Shown: positions 9,116 through 18,805, counted from the first letter of the stretch. The stretch: 64,000 nucleotides of DNA from Mesorhizobium opportunistum WSM2075 (GCF_000176035.2 NC_015675.1:3724001-3788000); one strand, 5' to 3'. The notes: a model not told the origin generated them from the letters alone. Numbers and translations: made by a program.

Positions 9116-9907
9116 ATGCGTTTCCATAAGGCGGAATCAGCATTTTTCGTCTTTATCTTCGTGATCCTGGCCGCGGGCCTGGTGACGCTGCATGCCTATG
9201 GACAACTGCAATCCTTCGCCACGGAACTCCATACGGCTTCGGGCCTGGACAAGGTCATCTACCTCAACAAGCTTTTGTTCGCGACAGGCGTGCTGCTTGC
9301 GACCGCACTGTTTTTCGGCATCTTCTTCATCTACCCGCTGATCCGCAAACAGGCGACGGAGGAAGGCAAGCTGCGCGCCATGACGGTTTCGCTCAGCGCG
9401 CGCTCCGAAACGCTCGAGCACGCGGCCCTGACCGACAGCCTGACCGGTATGCAGAACCGGCGTTATTTCGACGACGCGCTGAAGGAATATCTCGAAGAGT
9501 TCAGGCGCATCGAAAAGCCGGTCGGGCTGATGATCCTCGACCTCGATCATTTCAAGCAGGTCAACGACACACACGGCCACGACGTCGGCGACGAGGTGCT
9601 GAGGGCGGTGGCCAGTTGCCTGAAGGACATGACGCGCTATCACGACGTGGTGGCGCGGCTGGGCGGCGAGGAGTTTGCCGTGGTTACGCCCAACATGGAT
9701 GCGGAGCTTCTGGGCAAGTTTGCCGAGCGCATCCGCAAGGCGATCGCCAACATGTCCGTGCTGACAGGCAATGTCCGGCTCAAGATCACGACCAGCGTCG
9801 GCCTTGCCGTCTGGGACAGGCAGGAAACGGCGGAAGATTTCTATCGCCGCGCCGACCGCCAGCTCTATGAGGCGAAGAGGCAAGGCCGCAACCGCGTCTG
9901 CGCCTAA
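9116..9907 (+). CDS. Membrane diguanylate cyclase (GGDEF protein)
   Basis: Synthesises cyclic di-GMP from two GTP. The 263-aa protein has two N-terminal membrane helices (about residues 8-28 and 54-75) with a short periplasmic loop between them, a linker helix, and a GGDEF domain from about residue 104 (LTDSLTGMQNRRYFDD). The active-site motif reads GGEEF (ARLGGEEFAVV), a functional variant. An allosteric inhibition site RxxD (RYHD) sits exactly five residues upstream, so product inhibition is expected. No EAL domain and no recognisable sensor fold beyond the short loop. Its stop codon is the first element of the following inverted repeat. Confidence 0.92.
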   Translation: MRFHKAESAFFVFIFVILAAGLVTLHAYGQLQSFATELHTASGLDKVIYLNKLLFATGVLLATALFFGIFFIYPLIRKQATEEGKLRAMTVSLSARSETLEHAALTDSLTGMQNRRYFDDALKEYLEEFRRIEKPVGLMILDLDHFKQVNDTHGHDVGDEVLRAVASCLKDMTRYHDVVARLGGEEFAVVTPNMDAELLGKFAERIRKAIANMSVLTGNVRLKITTSVGLAVWDRQETAEDFYRRADRQLYEAKRQGRNRVCA

Positions 9908-10049
9908 AATCCCATCACTGAATTCGTGAGGCCGGCCGTTTGATGCCGACTTCTGCGCTTCCGGTGCTCACGGACTCAATGTCCGCTCCGCTCCGGTTCT
10001 CGAATTCGACATCAATCGACTCAGCCTGACGAATTCCCTGACGGGATTT
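9907..10049. repeat. Inverted-repeat element between convergent genes
   Basis: Arms of 26 bases at 9907-9932 and 10024-10049 are reverse complements at 22 positions by eye, both containing GAATTCGT or its complement. A second inner pair, around 9936-9954 and 9998-10016, matches at about 15 of 19 positions, so the whole 143 bases could fold into one long imperfect hairpin. It begins on the stop codon of the GGDEF gene and ends before the HerA-like gene. It may act as a two-way terminator or be a mobile palindromic unit. No second copy was seen in the window. Confidence 0.7.
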
Positions 10050-10125
10050 GCCCAAGCTGGTCAACGGCTCTTGGATGTTTGACGCAGATACTTCGAGCTA
10101 TCGGCGGATGGGCTTGACGCCAGGT

Positions 10126-11979
10126 TCAATCGTTCTGCGGGCGCAGGCCGAAGGTGGCGGGCTTGAGGCCGTAGCGCATGTCGAAATCGTCGTCCGATTG
10201 GACGCGGGTGGTGGCCGGCGGCTTGCGGTAGTCGGGATCGCCTGCCTGCCTTCCGGAATCGACCACTTCGGCGAACGGCATGCCCTGCGGCTGCGGCTTC
10301 GGCACGTTGCGCAGCCGCTCGACGATCGCCACCAGATCGACGTCGTCGTTTAGTTTCGCTGCTTCCTGCTGCTCTCGCTTCGATGCACCGGGAAGCAACT
10401 CGGCGGGCAGTCTTTCGAACTTCAGCCGCATGGTCGTCGCCACGCCTTCGCCGAAGGCGATGGCTTCGCGCTGGCCCATGGACGACAGGAAGGCGAGTGT
10501 GGAGGCGGACGAGTCGGCGATTGCCGAACGGATGATCGCCTGGTCCTGCTCGTTGGCGAGACGCATGGCGAAGAAGGTCGAGCACTGCGACAGGATGGTC
10601 GGGTCGAGTTCGCCCGGACGCTGGGTGACGACGCCGAGATAGCAGCCGTATTTGCGGCCTTCCTTGGCGATACGCGACAGCGCGTGCCGGGTCGGCGCGA
10701 AGCCGAGGCGGGCATCAGCCGGCATGTAGCGATGCGCCTCTTCGCACAGCAGCAGGAGCTGCAGCTTGCCTTCGCTCCACAAAGCAAGGTCGAAGGCCAG
10801 GCGCGCCAGCACCGAACAGACGGAATTGACCACTTCGGAGGGCATGCCGGCCATCTCGAAGCAGGTCACCGGCCGGCCGTGATGCGGCACGCGGAAGATG
10901 TTGCCGATCGTCTCGTGGATGGTGTCCTCGATCAGGCGCGAACTGAACATGAAGCGGTAGCGCGGATCGGCGGCCGCCGATTCGATGCGGGTCTTCAACG
11001 ATTTGAGCGTCGGGCGCTCGTTCTTGCTTTCGAGCATGCCCATGCGCTCGTCGATCTGCTTGAGCAGGTCCGCGATGCGGTAGGGTATCGGCGTATCGGC
11101 GGTCAGCGCGTCGTTACCGCGCCTGAGGTACGCGCCCGAATTCGGGTTGCGGTAGAGGTTCTTGGCGAGCGGAATGAGGTCGCGCAAGGCGTCGATCTCC
11201 TCCGGCACCGTTTCGCGCCCGCGAAACAGCACCTCGGCGAACTCCTCCAGCTTGAACATCCAGAACGGCAGGTCGAGCGTCTTGGAATCGACCCTGACAC
11301 AATATTCGGGCAGCGATGCCGCGAACTCGTTGTGCGGGTCGAGAATCAGGATGCGCAGATCCGGCCGCGCCGCGATCGATTTGCGCAGCAGGAGCGAGAC
11401 GGCGGTGGATTTGCCGACGCCGGTGGTGCCGACGATGGCGAAATGGCGCGCCAGCGTGTCGTCGATGGCGATGTTGGCGGCGATCGTCTCGTCCTGCGAC
11501 AGCGAGCCGATGGTGATGGAATGGCGGCCGGCCAGATCGTAGACCGCTTGCAGATCCCGGCTGCGGATGCGGTGCGCGACGGCGCCGATATGCGGATAGG
11601 TGGTGATGCCGCGGTCGAAGATCGGCTTGGCGCCGGGCTCGGCGCCGTCACGCACTTCGCCGATCAACTCGATGCTGACCTCGATGGCGTTCTGGCCTTC
11701 ATTGTTCCAGGCGCGGTCCGACTTGCCGATCGCATAGACGAGACCAACGGTGCGCGTCGTGCCCAGGTTGATCGAGATCATCTTGCCGACCGTCCACAGG
11801 CCGGTGACCGCGCCGTCGACTTCGTCGGCAAAGGCGCTGATGGTGGCGCGGGCGCCGTCGCATTGCACGACATTGCCAAGGATGCGCCTGTCGTTCTGCT
11901 CCGCGTGGCGGCGCTCCTGCGATGTCGGTTCTCCGACGGAAGCTTCGCGTTCGACAAACATGGACAGGACAATCCCCAT
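10126..11979 (-). CDS. HerA/DUF87-type P-loop ATPase
   Basis: A 617-aa ATPase of the HerA-FtsK superfamily. It has an N-terminal beta-barrel-like region (residues about 30-130), the Walker A GTTGVGKSTAV at about residue 184, a Walker B-like stretch LRILILDPHNEFAASLPE, a second acidic motif LLLLCEEAHRYMPAD, and a late VVTQRPGELDPTILSQC sensor region. These enzymes translocate DNA or peptides, and archaeal HerA works with NurA nuclease in end resection. No NurA-like gene is adjacent here, so the role is open. An alternative ATG at 11961 would remove six residues. Confidence 0.85.
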   Translation of the reverse strand: MGIVLSMFVEREASVGEPTSQERRHAEQNDRRILGNVVQCDGARATISAFADEVDGAVTGLWTVGKMISINLGTTRTVGLVYAIGKSDRAWNNEGQNAIEVSIELIGEVRDGAEPGAKPIFDRGITTYPHIGAVAHRIRSRDLQAVYDLAGRHSITIGSLSQDETIAANIAIDDTLARHFAIVGTTGVGKSTAVSLLLRKSIAARPDLRILILDPHNEFAASLPEYCVRVDSKTLDLPFWMFKLEEFAEVLFRGRETVPEEIDALRDLIPLAKNLYRNPNSGAYLRRGNDALTADTPIPYRIADLLKQIDERMGMLESKNERPTLKSLKTRIESAAADPRYRFMFSSRLIEDTIHETIGNIFRVPHHGRPVTCFEMAGMPSEVVNSVCSVLARLAFDLALWSEGKLQLLLLCEEAHRYMPADARLGFAPTRHALSRIAKEGRKYGCYLGVVTQRPGELDPTILSQCSTFFAMRLANEQDQAIIRSAIADSSASTLAFLSSMGQREAIAFGEGVATTMRLKFERLPAELLPGASKREQQEAAKLNDDVDLVAIVERLRNVPKPQPQGMPFAEVVDSGRQAGDPDYRKPPATTRVQSDDDFDMRYGLKPATFGLRPQND

Positions 11980-12091
11980 TTCCCTGGAGCATCGACCCTA
12001 CAGGAACGGGGTTAAGGTCGGGTGAGGTCGGATGGTGTAGAGAGGATTAAAGAGCCAGCTAAAATTGTCGCGGGATGGCTCTTCTCCCATC

Positions 12092-12121
12092 TTGTCTCCA
12101 ATCTTGGAATTTCGCTATACT
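12092..12121 (+). promoter_or_regulatory. Predicted sigma-70 promoter of a leaderless transcript
   Basis: TTGTCT (12092-12097) and TATACT (12116-12121) are separated by 18 bases. The ATG of the XRE-cupin regulator begins seven bases after the -10 hexamer, where transcription would be expected to start. No Shine-Dalgarno sequence lies between. This is a prediction from sequence only. Confidence 0.5.
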
Positions 12122-12127
12122 AGACGA

Positions 12128-12691
12128 ATGGATGATATAGCGAACAACATCTCCTCCACCATCGGCAGGCGCATACACGCCGAGAGGATCATGCGCGATT
12201 GGTCGCTGGCGGAGCTTGCCGAGCGATCCGGGGTTTCCAAGGCGATGTTGAGCACGATCGAGCGCGGCAAGACCAGCCCGACCGCGGCTCTTCTGGTGCG
12301 GATCGCCGCGGCTTTCGGCATGACGCTGTCGACCTTGATCGCGCGGGCGGAATTGCAGGGCGGCGGGCTGCTGCGCGAGGGCGACCAGCCGGTGTGGCGC
12401 GATCCCGATACCGGCTATGTCAGGCGGCATCTTTCGCCGGCCTGCGACATGCCGCTCGAACTGATCAAGGTGCATCTGCCGGCGGGCGCCAAGGTCAGTT
12501 TTCCGGCCGCGTCCTACGCCTTCATCAAACAGCAGATATGGCTGATTTCCGGGCGGCTGGAATTCATCGAGGGCGATGTGGCACACAGGCTCGAGCCCGG
12601 CGACTGCCTGGCGCTCGGAGCGCCGTCGGACTGCACCTTCCATGCGCTGGAGCCGGGCGCCGACTATCTCGTCGCGCTGGTCAGGGGCTGA
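12128..12691 (+). CDS. XRE-family regulator with C-terminal cupin domain
   Basis: A 187-aa transcription factor with an N-terminal helix-turn-helix (IGRRIHAERIMRDWSLAELA, then ERSGVSKAMLSTIERGKTSP) and a C-terminal cupin (HLPAGAKVSFP through SGRLEFIEGDVAHRLEPGD and LGAPSDCTFHA) that probably binds a small effector. Proteins of this layout often control adjacent acetyltransferase or amino-acid-related genes; that is family knowledge and the ligand here is unknown. The ATG at 12128 opens the HTH domain; an upstream in-frame start at 12065 would lie before the promoter. The next gene follows after four bases, so the locus looks like an operon with an acetyltransferase at its end. Confidence 0.88.
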   Translation: MDDIANNISSTIGRRIHAERIMRDWSLAELAERSGVSKAMLSTIERGKTSPTAALLVRIAAAFGMTLSTLIARAELQGGGLLREGDQPVWRDPDTGYVRRHLSPACDMPLELIKVHLPAGAKVSFPAASYAFIKQQIWLISGRLEFIEGDVAHRLEPGDCLALGAPSDCTFHALEPGADYLVALVRG

Positions 12692-12695
12692 GATC

Positions 12696-13004
12696 ATGGC
12701 AAGACGGCCAAAGCGCTCCCACAATGGGGGGCCGCCTCTCGATGACTACAAGGGACCGCCATGGGGCAAGAGCGACCCCTACATCTTCCTCGCCTGGCAG
12801 GCCGCCCATGCCAAGGCATGGAAGGCGCCGAGCCGTGATGTCATGTTGATGCGCATGGACAAGGCCGAGCGGCTGGGCCTGACCTATGAGGAATACACGC
12901 TCGAGATCCTGGAGCGCGGGCGTCATCTCGGGCAAGAAGACACCGACCGCATCAGCGCCATCAAGGCCGCGCGCAAACGGCGTCGTGTACGCCAACTGGG
13001 CTGA
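12696..13004 (+). CDS. Small conserved-type hypothetical protein
   Basis: A 102-aa soluble, basic protein with no recognised domain. It starts MARRPKRSHNGGPPLDDY, continues with an aromatic Trp-rich stretch around residue 32, and ends in a strongly basic helix (IKAARKRRRVRQLG). It begins four bases after the regulator stop, with coding-like third-position GC. The basic ends suggest nucleic-acid contact, which is only an inference. The gene is probably translated with its neighbours. Confidence 0.7.
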   Translation: MARRPKRSHNGGPPLDDYKGPPWGKSDPYIFLAWQAAHAKAWKAPSRDVMLMRMDKAERLGLTYEEYTLEILERGRHLGQEDTDRISAIKAARKRRRVRQLG

Positions 13005-13056
13005 CCGGGGCAAGCTTGCTTCACTCATTTCACTGCTTCCAAAGGATATCGAAGGC

Positions 13057-13590
13057 ATGAATTCCATCGAAATCGAAGCCCTCGGCGCACGTCCGGACAC
13101 GCTGGCGATGCTGGCCGACCTGCTGGTCGAAACGGTTGCCGCCGGCGGATCGGTCAGCTTCATGCATCCGCTGGCACCGGAAGCGGCAACCGCATTCTGG
13201 GAAAGATCGCTGGCAGCGGCGGCAAAAGGGGAAAGGGCGGTGCTTGGCGCCTGGGACGGCAAGGCCCTGGTCGGCACCGTCACCCTGCTGCTCGACTGCC
13301 CACCCAACCAGCCGCACCGGGCCGAGATCGCCAAGCTGATGACATCGGTCGAACACCGGGGCAGGGGTGTCGGGACGCGCCTGATGCGGGCCGCGGAGCG
13401 TCTCGCCGTCGAGAAGGGGCGCACGCTGCTGGTTCTGGATACGGCGACGGAGGAGGGCGCTTCGGGCCTCTACGAGAGGCTTGGTTTCACCCTGGCCGGC
13501 GAAATCCCGGACTATGCGCTGAAACCGCATGGCGGCCTGACCGGCACGCTGATCTACTGGAAGCGTATCGGCACACGGGTAGGGGTATAG
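13057..13590 (+). CDS. GNAT-family N-acetyltransferase
   Basis: A 177-aa acetyltransferase. The acetyl-CoA-binding motif A is visible as IAKLMTSVEHRGRGVGTRLMRAAERLA, followed by LLVLDTATEEGASGLYERLGFTLAGEIPDYAL, the usual motif B region. This pattern is common in phosphinothricin and amino-acid acetyltransferase-like proteins, but the substrate is unknown. ATG at 13057 is preceded by GAAGG; upstream in-frame codons belong to the previous gene in another frame. Likely last gene of the XRE-cupin operon. Its TAG directly abuts the stop of the convergent LysR gene. Confidence 0.88.
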   Translation: MNSIEIEALGARPDTLAMLADLLVETVAAGGSVSFMHPLAPEAATAFWERSLAAAAKGERAVLGAWDGKALVGTVTLLLDCPPNQPHRAEIAKLMTSVEHRGRGVGTRLMRAAERLAVEKGRTLLVLDTATEEGASGLYERLGFTLAGEIPDYALKPHGGLTGTLIYWKRIGTRVGV

Positions 13591-14478
13591 TCAGGCCGAG
13601 GCCACACCGGAGAGGCGCCCCAGCAGCCAGGTGCGGAAATCCTGCTCGGCGCTGGTGAGCTGTGCGGTCGATGCCTTGGTCAGGAAATGCCCCGAGCTGC
13701 TGGAAAGCTCGAAATCCGAGAGCCTGACCAGCGTGCCGCTGTCGAGCGCCGCATCGATCAGAGGGCGCGACCCCAAAAGCACGCCGGCACCGGCGCTCGC
13801 CGCTTCCATGGCGGCGACGAAACTGTCGAAGCGGTGCGATCGCAGGAGGTGGCCAGCCAATCCGGCCGCCGCGAACCATTCCGCCCACATTTCGCGTGCG
13901 CCGGCGACCAGAAGCAGCGGCAGGGATGTCCAGTCGGCATCGGCAGCCAAGGCTGGAGCCGCCACTGGCACCAGCCGCTCGGCAGTCAGCCTGTCGGCCT
14001 CGCGCCCGGGAAAGGCGCCGTTGCCGAAGCGGATGTCCAGCACCGACCCCGGCAGATCGTAGTCGGTCGGGCGGTGGATCGTCACAAGATCGAGCTGGAT
14101 GCGCGGCAGTGCCTGGGCGAGATCGGGAAGTGCCGGAACCAGCACCAGCAAGGCGAAGGAGATCGGCACCCGGATCGAGACGGTCTGGACGGCGCGCGGC
14201 TCGAACAGCTCCGTCGTGCTGCTGGAGATGGTAGCGAAGGCCGACTGGATGTGGGGCAGGTAGGCGGCGCCTTCCGGCGACAGCGCGACGCCTCGCGCCA
14301 ACCGCGAGAACAGCCGGGTCTTCAGCCGCTCCTCCAGAAACCGGATGTGCTGGCTGACGGCTGCCTGGGTGAGGCCGAGTTCGGCGGCCGCCGCCGTGAA
14401 ATTCGACAGCCGCGCGGCGGCCTCGAAACTGCGCAGCCAGTCGAGCGGCGGCAGGGTGGGAATGGTTTTTCGAGGCAT
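13591..14478 (-). CDS. LysR-family regulator divergent from tmpAB-like genes
   Basis: A 295-aa LysR transcription factor of the GcvA type. The N-terminal helix-turn-helix reads LDWLRSFEAAARLSNFTAAA then ELGLTQAAVSQHIRFLEERL, and a periplasmic-binding-like effector domain follows (residues about 95-290). It is divergent from the two oxygenase genes with 119 bases between, which contain a T-N11-A dyad. It is therefore the probable activator of the phosphonate genes, with the phosphonate or an intermediate as likely coinducer (inference). There is no space between its stop and that of the convergent acetyltransferase gene. Confidence 0.92.
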   Translation of the reverse strand: MPRKTIPTLPPLDWLRSFEAAARLSNFTAAAAELGLTQAAVSQHIRFLEERLKTRLFSRLARGVALSPEGAAYLPHIQSAFATISSSTTELFEPRAVQTVSIRVPISFALLVLVPALPDLAQALPRIQLDLVTIHRPTDYDLPGSVLDIRFGNGAFPGREADRLTAERLVPVAAPALAADADWTSLPLLLVAGAREMWAEWFAAAGLAGHLLRSHRFDSFVAAMEAASAGAGVLLGSRPLIDAALDSGTLVRLSDFELSSSSGHFLTKASTAQLTSAEQDFRTWLLGRLSGVASA

Positions 14479-14488
14479 TAGCTATCTA

Positions 14489-14522
14489 TGGCCTTTGGCC
14501 AAAAAATGATAATTTGAATTAT
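14489..14522. promoter_or_regulatory. Candidate LysR operator with two dyads
   Basis: The sequence TGGCCTTTGGCCA (14489-14501) is an interrupted palindrome that fits the LysR box T-N11-A exactly. A second dyad, ATAATT-TG-AATTAT, lies at 14509-14522. They sit between the divergent LysR and tmpA-like genes, the usual position for recognition and activation sites. The assignment is by pattern and position only. Confidence 0.55.
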
Positions 14523-14579
14523 GCCTTTCGTGGGGCGAACATGCAATCGAAACCCTGCGGATCGGGCCGTGGGGTGTAG

Positions 14580-16330
<1,751 letters not shown>

Positions 16331-16363
16331 CGAAATCAGTCACCGGGAGAGGAGACGGCCCAT

Positions 16364-16561
16364 GTGTTTCTGCTTCGACGCGACAATACGGCGGCCCCAT
16401 ACCGGCCGGAGAATTGCCGCGAGCGCCTGACTGGCTCGGGCGCCCCACCGCATCACCGATCGATCGCGGGGGCGGCCCGGCCGGCCCGCCACGCCTTGTC
16501 CGACGAGCGCAAGGTCATCGAGCGCTGGGCCAAGGCGGGCGGCGTGATGCTGCGGGACTGA
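16364..16561 (+). CDS. Possible small protein, unknown
   Basis: A 65-residue reading frame from GTG, just after GAGAGGAG. Codon third positions are strongly GC, and the C-terminal part (DERKVIERWAKAGGVMLRD) looks like a real helical segment. No family is recognised. It may be a small protein of the tmpAB-like transcript or a chance frame in GC-rich DNA. An ATG two bases upstream opens a different, shorter frame. Confidence 0.4.
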   Translation: MFLLRRDNTAAPYRPENCRERLTGSGAPPHHRSIAGAARPARHALSDERKVIERWAKAGGVMLRD

Positions 16562-16618
16562 AACGAAGGCCCGCGCGGCGAACATGCCACGCGGAGATTC
16601 AAGAAGGCTGGTGTGTCG

Positions 16619-18421
16619 TTAGCCTTTGTGGTGCACCTGCTGAAGTCCGTAGACCGGCGTCGGCAGCCCGGCATGCCTGGCTTTCAACTGCAGCGACAGG
16701 AACTGCGAATAGTGGCGCGACTGGTGCAGATTGCCGCCGTGGAACCACAGCGCTTCCTGTTGCGTCGGCTTCCACATGTTGCGCAACTCGCCTTCCCAAG
16801 GGCCAGGATCCTTGGTGGTGTTCGAGCCGAGGCCCCAGCACTTGCCGACCTTGTCGGCGGTTTCGCGCGATATCAGGTCGGCGGCCCAGCCGTTCATCGA
16901 GCCGTAGCCGGTGGCATAGACGATAAGGTCGGCAGGCAGTTCCGACCCGTCGCTGAGCAGAACCGAATGCTGCTTGATCTCTTCGACGTCGACGCCGCTC
17001 TTCAGCCTGATCGAACCGTCGATGACCAGCTGGGAGGCGCCGACGTCGATATAATAGCCGGAGCCGCGCCTGAGGTATTTCATGAATAGGCCGGACTCGT
17101 CGTCGCCCCAGTCGAGCATGAAACCGGCCTTTTCCAGCCCCTTGTAGAACGCCGCGTCGCGTTTCTTCATCTCGGCATAGGCCGGGATCTGGAATTCATG
17201 CAGGATCTTGTAGGGCAGGGAGGCAAAGATGAGATCGGCCTTGGCCGTGGTGATGCCATTCTGAACCGCCTGTTCCGAATAGAGGGAGCCCAGGCCGATT
17301 TCCATCAGCGTGTCGGATCTCGAGATATGGGTGCTCGATCGCTGAACCATGGTGACGTCGGCGCCGGCTTCCCAAAGCGCGGCGGCGATGTCGTGGGCGG
17401 AATTGTTGGAGCCGATGACAACGGCCTTCTTGCCGGCATAGGCATCGGGGCCGGGATGCTTCGAGGAGTGATGCTGGTCGCCCTTGAAATTCTCCATTCC
17501 CTTGAATTTCGGCAGATTGGCCTTGCCCGACTGTCCGGTGGCCAGCACCAGCTGCTTGGGTTTCAGGGTGATGTCCTTGCCGTCGCGGTGGACGACGACG
17601 GTCCATTCCTTCTTCTCCTCGTCATAGGAGGCGCTCTTGGCCTCGGTCGAGGACCAGTAGTTCAGCTCCATGACCTTGGTGTACATTTCCAGCCAGTCGC
17701 CGATCTTGTCCTTGGGCGAGAAGACCGGCCAGTTCTTCGGGAAATCGATATAGGGCAGATGGTCGTACCAGACCGGATCGTGCAGGCAGAGCGACTTGTA
17801 GCGCTTGCGCCAACTGTCGCCGGCGCGCTCGTTCTTCTCGATGATGATGGCCGGCACGCCGAGCTGCCGCAGCCGCGCGCCGAGCGCGATGCCGCCCTGG
17901 CCGCCCCCGATGATGACCGTGTAGGGCTGCGTCTTGAAGCCGAGTTCGGCCGCCTCTCTCTCGCGTTCTTCCTTCCATGTCGGGCGGTTCTTGCCCGAGC
18001 CATGCCTGGCGCCCATCGGCCGCGCAAAGCCCGCCGGTTCCTCATGGCCTTTCAATTCGACCATGGTGGTCAGCAGCGTCCAGATCTTGCCGTCCTTCAG
18101 CCTGACATGGCCAAAGCCGCGCGCCGCTTCGGTCTCGAAACTGATCCAGCCTTCGATCAGCCCGTCGCTCTCGGTCGCGTCCTCACCCCAGGCGATGGCA
18201 AAGTGTGACGGCTTGGTCTTCGACAACTGGCTCTTCAGCATGTCGCGGACCTGGTCCTTGCCTTCCATGGTCTTGATGTTCCAGGTGAAGGTGACGAGGT
18301 CGCGCCAGTAGCAGTCCTCCTGAAAACAGCCGACCGCCTTCTCGATGTCATTGGCGGCGAGGGCGGCGCCGAACTGGTCGAGCAGGTCGGACAGTTTCTT
18401 GTTTGGGGCCTTGTCGAGCAT
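16619..18421 (-). CDS. Flavin-dependent monooxygenase fused to NTF2/SnoaL-like domain
   Basis: A 600-aa two-part protein. Residues about 1-125 look like an NTF2/SnoaL-type fold (LLDQFGAALAANDIEKAVGCF, with YWRDLVTFTWNIKTMEG). From about residue 165 a flavin monooxygenase domain follows: GGGQGGIALGARLRQLG for FAD, FKGDQHHSSKHPG near the monooxygenase fingerprint, GSNNSAHDIAAALWEAG for NADPH, and a late YATGYGSMNG. Such enzymes oxidise small nucleophilic substrates or ketones; the substrate is unknown. It converges on the tmpAB-like genes. A role in amine or betaine metabolism is possible, but nothing in the sequence proves it. Confidence 0.85.
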   Translation of the reverse strand: MLDKAPNKKLSDLLDQFGAALAANDIEKAVGCFQEDCYWRDLVTFTWNIKTMEGKDQVRDMLKSQLSKTKPSHFAIAWGEDATESDGLIEGWISFETEAARGFGHVRLKDGKIWTLLTTMVELKGHEEPAGFARPMGARHGSGKNRPTWKEEREREAAELGFKTQPYTVIIGGGQGGIALGARLRQLGVPAIIIEKNERAGDSWRKRYKSLCLHDPVWYDHLPYIDFPKNWPVFSPKDKIGDWLEMYTKVMELNYWSSTEAKSASYDEEKKEWTVVVHRDGKDITLKPKQLVLATGQSGKANLPKFKGMENFKGDQHHSSKHPGPDAYAGKKAVVIGSNNSAHDIAAALWEAGADVTMVQRSSTHISRSDTLMEIGLGSLYSEQAVQNGITTAKADLIFASLPYKILHEFQIPAYAEMKKRDAAFYKGLEKAGFMLDWGDDESGLFMKYLRRGSGYYIDVGASQLVIDGSIRLKSGVDVEEIKQHSVLLSDGSELPADLIVYATGYGSMNGWAADLISRETADKVGKCWGLGSNTTKDPGPWEGELRNMWKPTQQEALWFHGGNLHQSRHYSQFLSLQLKARHAGLPTPVYGLQQVHHKG

Positions 18422-18660
18422 AAGTTTTCCTCCGTGAAATCCAGGCCGTCATGGGTGCTCCTCCCGACTTGCAAAGCCGGACAATCAAGTATTGGCAATG
18501 AGAATAGCCTTCGTCACGCCCCACCATAGTTTCGCGTGGCTTCAAGGACTTATCCGGAAAACATGCTGCCAAGCCGGTTTGACGCCGTGTCCGTCGCGAA
18601 ATCGTGACGGGTATTTTTCAAATTGGGAAGCGGCTTCATCGGCGCAGCGATTTTTGCCGT

Positions 18661-18689
18661 TGACAGCCTGCCTTGCCCGCCCTTAGTGT
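18661..18689 (+). promoter_or_regulatory. Predicted ilv promoter
   Basis: A consensus -35 TTGACA (18661-18666) and a weaker -10 TTAGTG (18684-18689) are separated by 17 bases, placing the transcript start around 18696, immediately before the leader peptide. The roughly 240 bases upstream, back to the monooxygenase gene, hold nothing else that I can identify. Confidence 0.55.
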
Positions 18690-18698
18690 CCGCCATCA

Positions 18699-18749
18699 TG
18701 AAAAAGGCACTCATTCTCGTAGGAAGGCGCGTGGGCAAGGCGGTGTAAC
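18699..18749 (+). CDS. ilv leader peptide (attenuator uORF)
   Basis: A 16-residue peptide, MKKALILVGRRVGKAV, ends in TAA. It is rich in Leu, Ile and Val, the products of the downstream pathway. Ribosome pausing at CTC-ATT-CTC-GTA under branched-chain amino-acid shortage would decide the fold of the RNA behind it. The stop codon lies inside a 6-bp hairpin (18740-18754, GGCGGT and ACCGCC). A U-tract terminator follows 35 bases after the stop. No ribosome site precedes the ATG, and the predicted transcript start is only a few bases upstream. Confidence 0.75.
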
Positions 18750-18783
18750 CGCCGGGCGAAAACCTCCCATGCGCAACACACAG

Positions 18784-18805
18784 GCTCCCTCGGGGGCCTT
18801 TTTTA
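18784..18805 (+). terminator. ilv attenuator terminator
   Basis: GGCTCC and GGGGCC form a 6-bp stem (with one G-T pair) around CTCG and are followed by six T. It sits after the leader peptide and before ilvB, so it would stop transcription when branched-chain aminoacyl-tRNAs are plentiful. The competing antiterminator pairing was not resolved by eye. Confidence 0.75.

Noticed and set aside
16340..16585. Minus-strand frame of 81 codons opposite the small unknown gene
   Set aside because: No ribosome site and Pro/Gly/Arg-biased sequence; the plus-strand frame has the better codon pattern.
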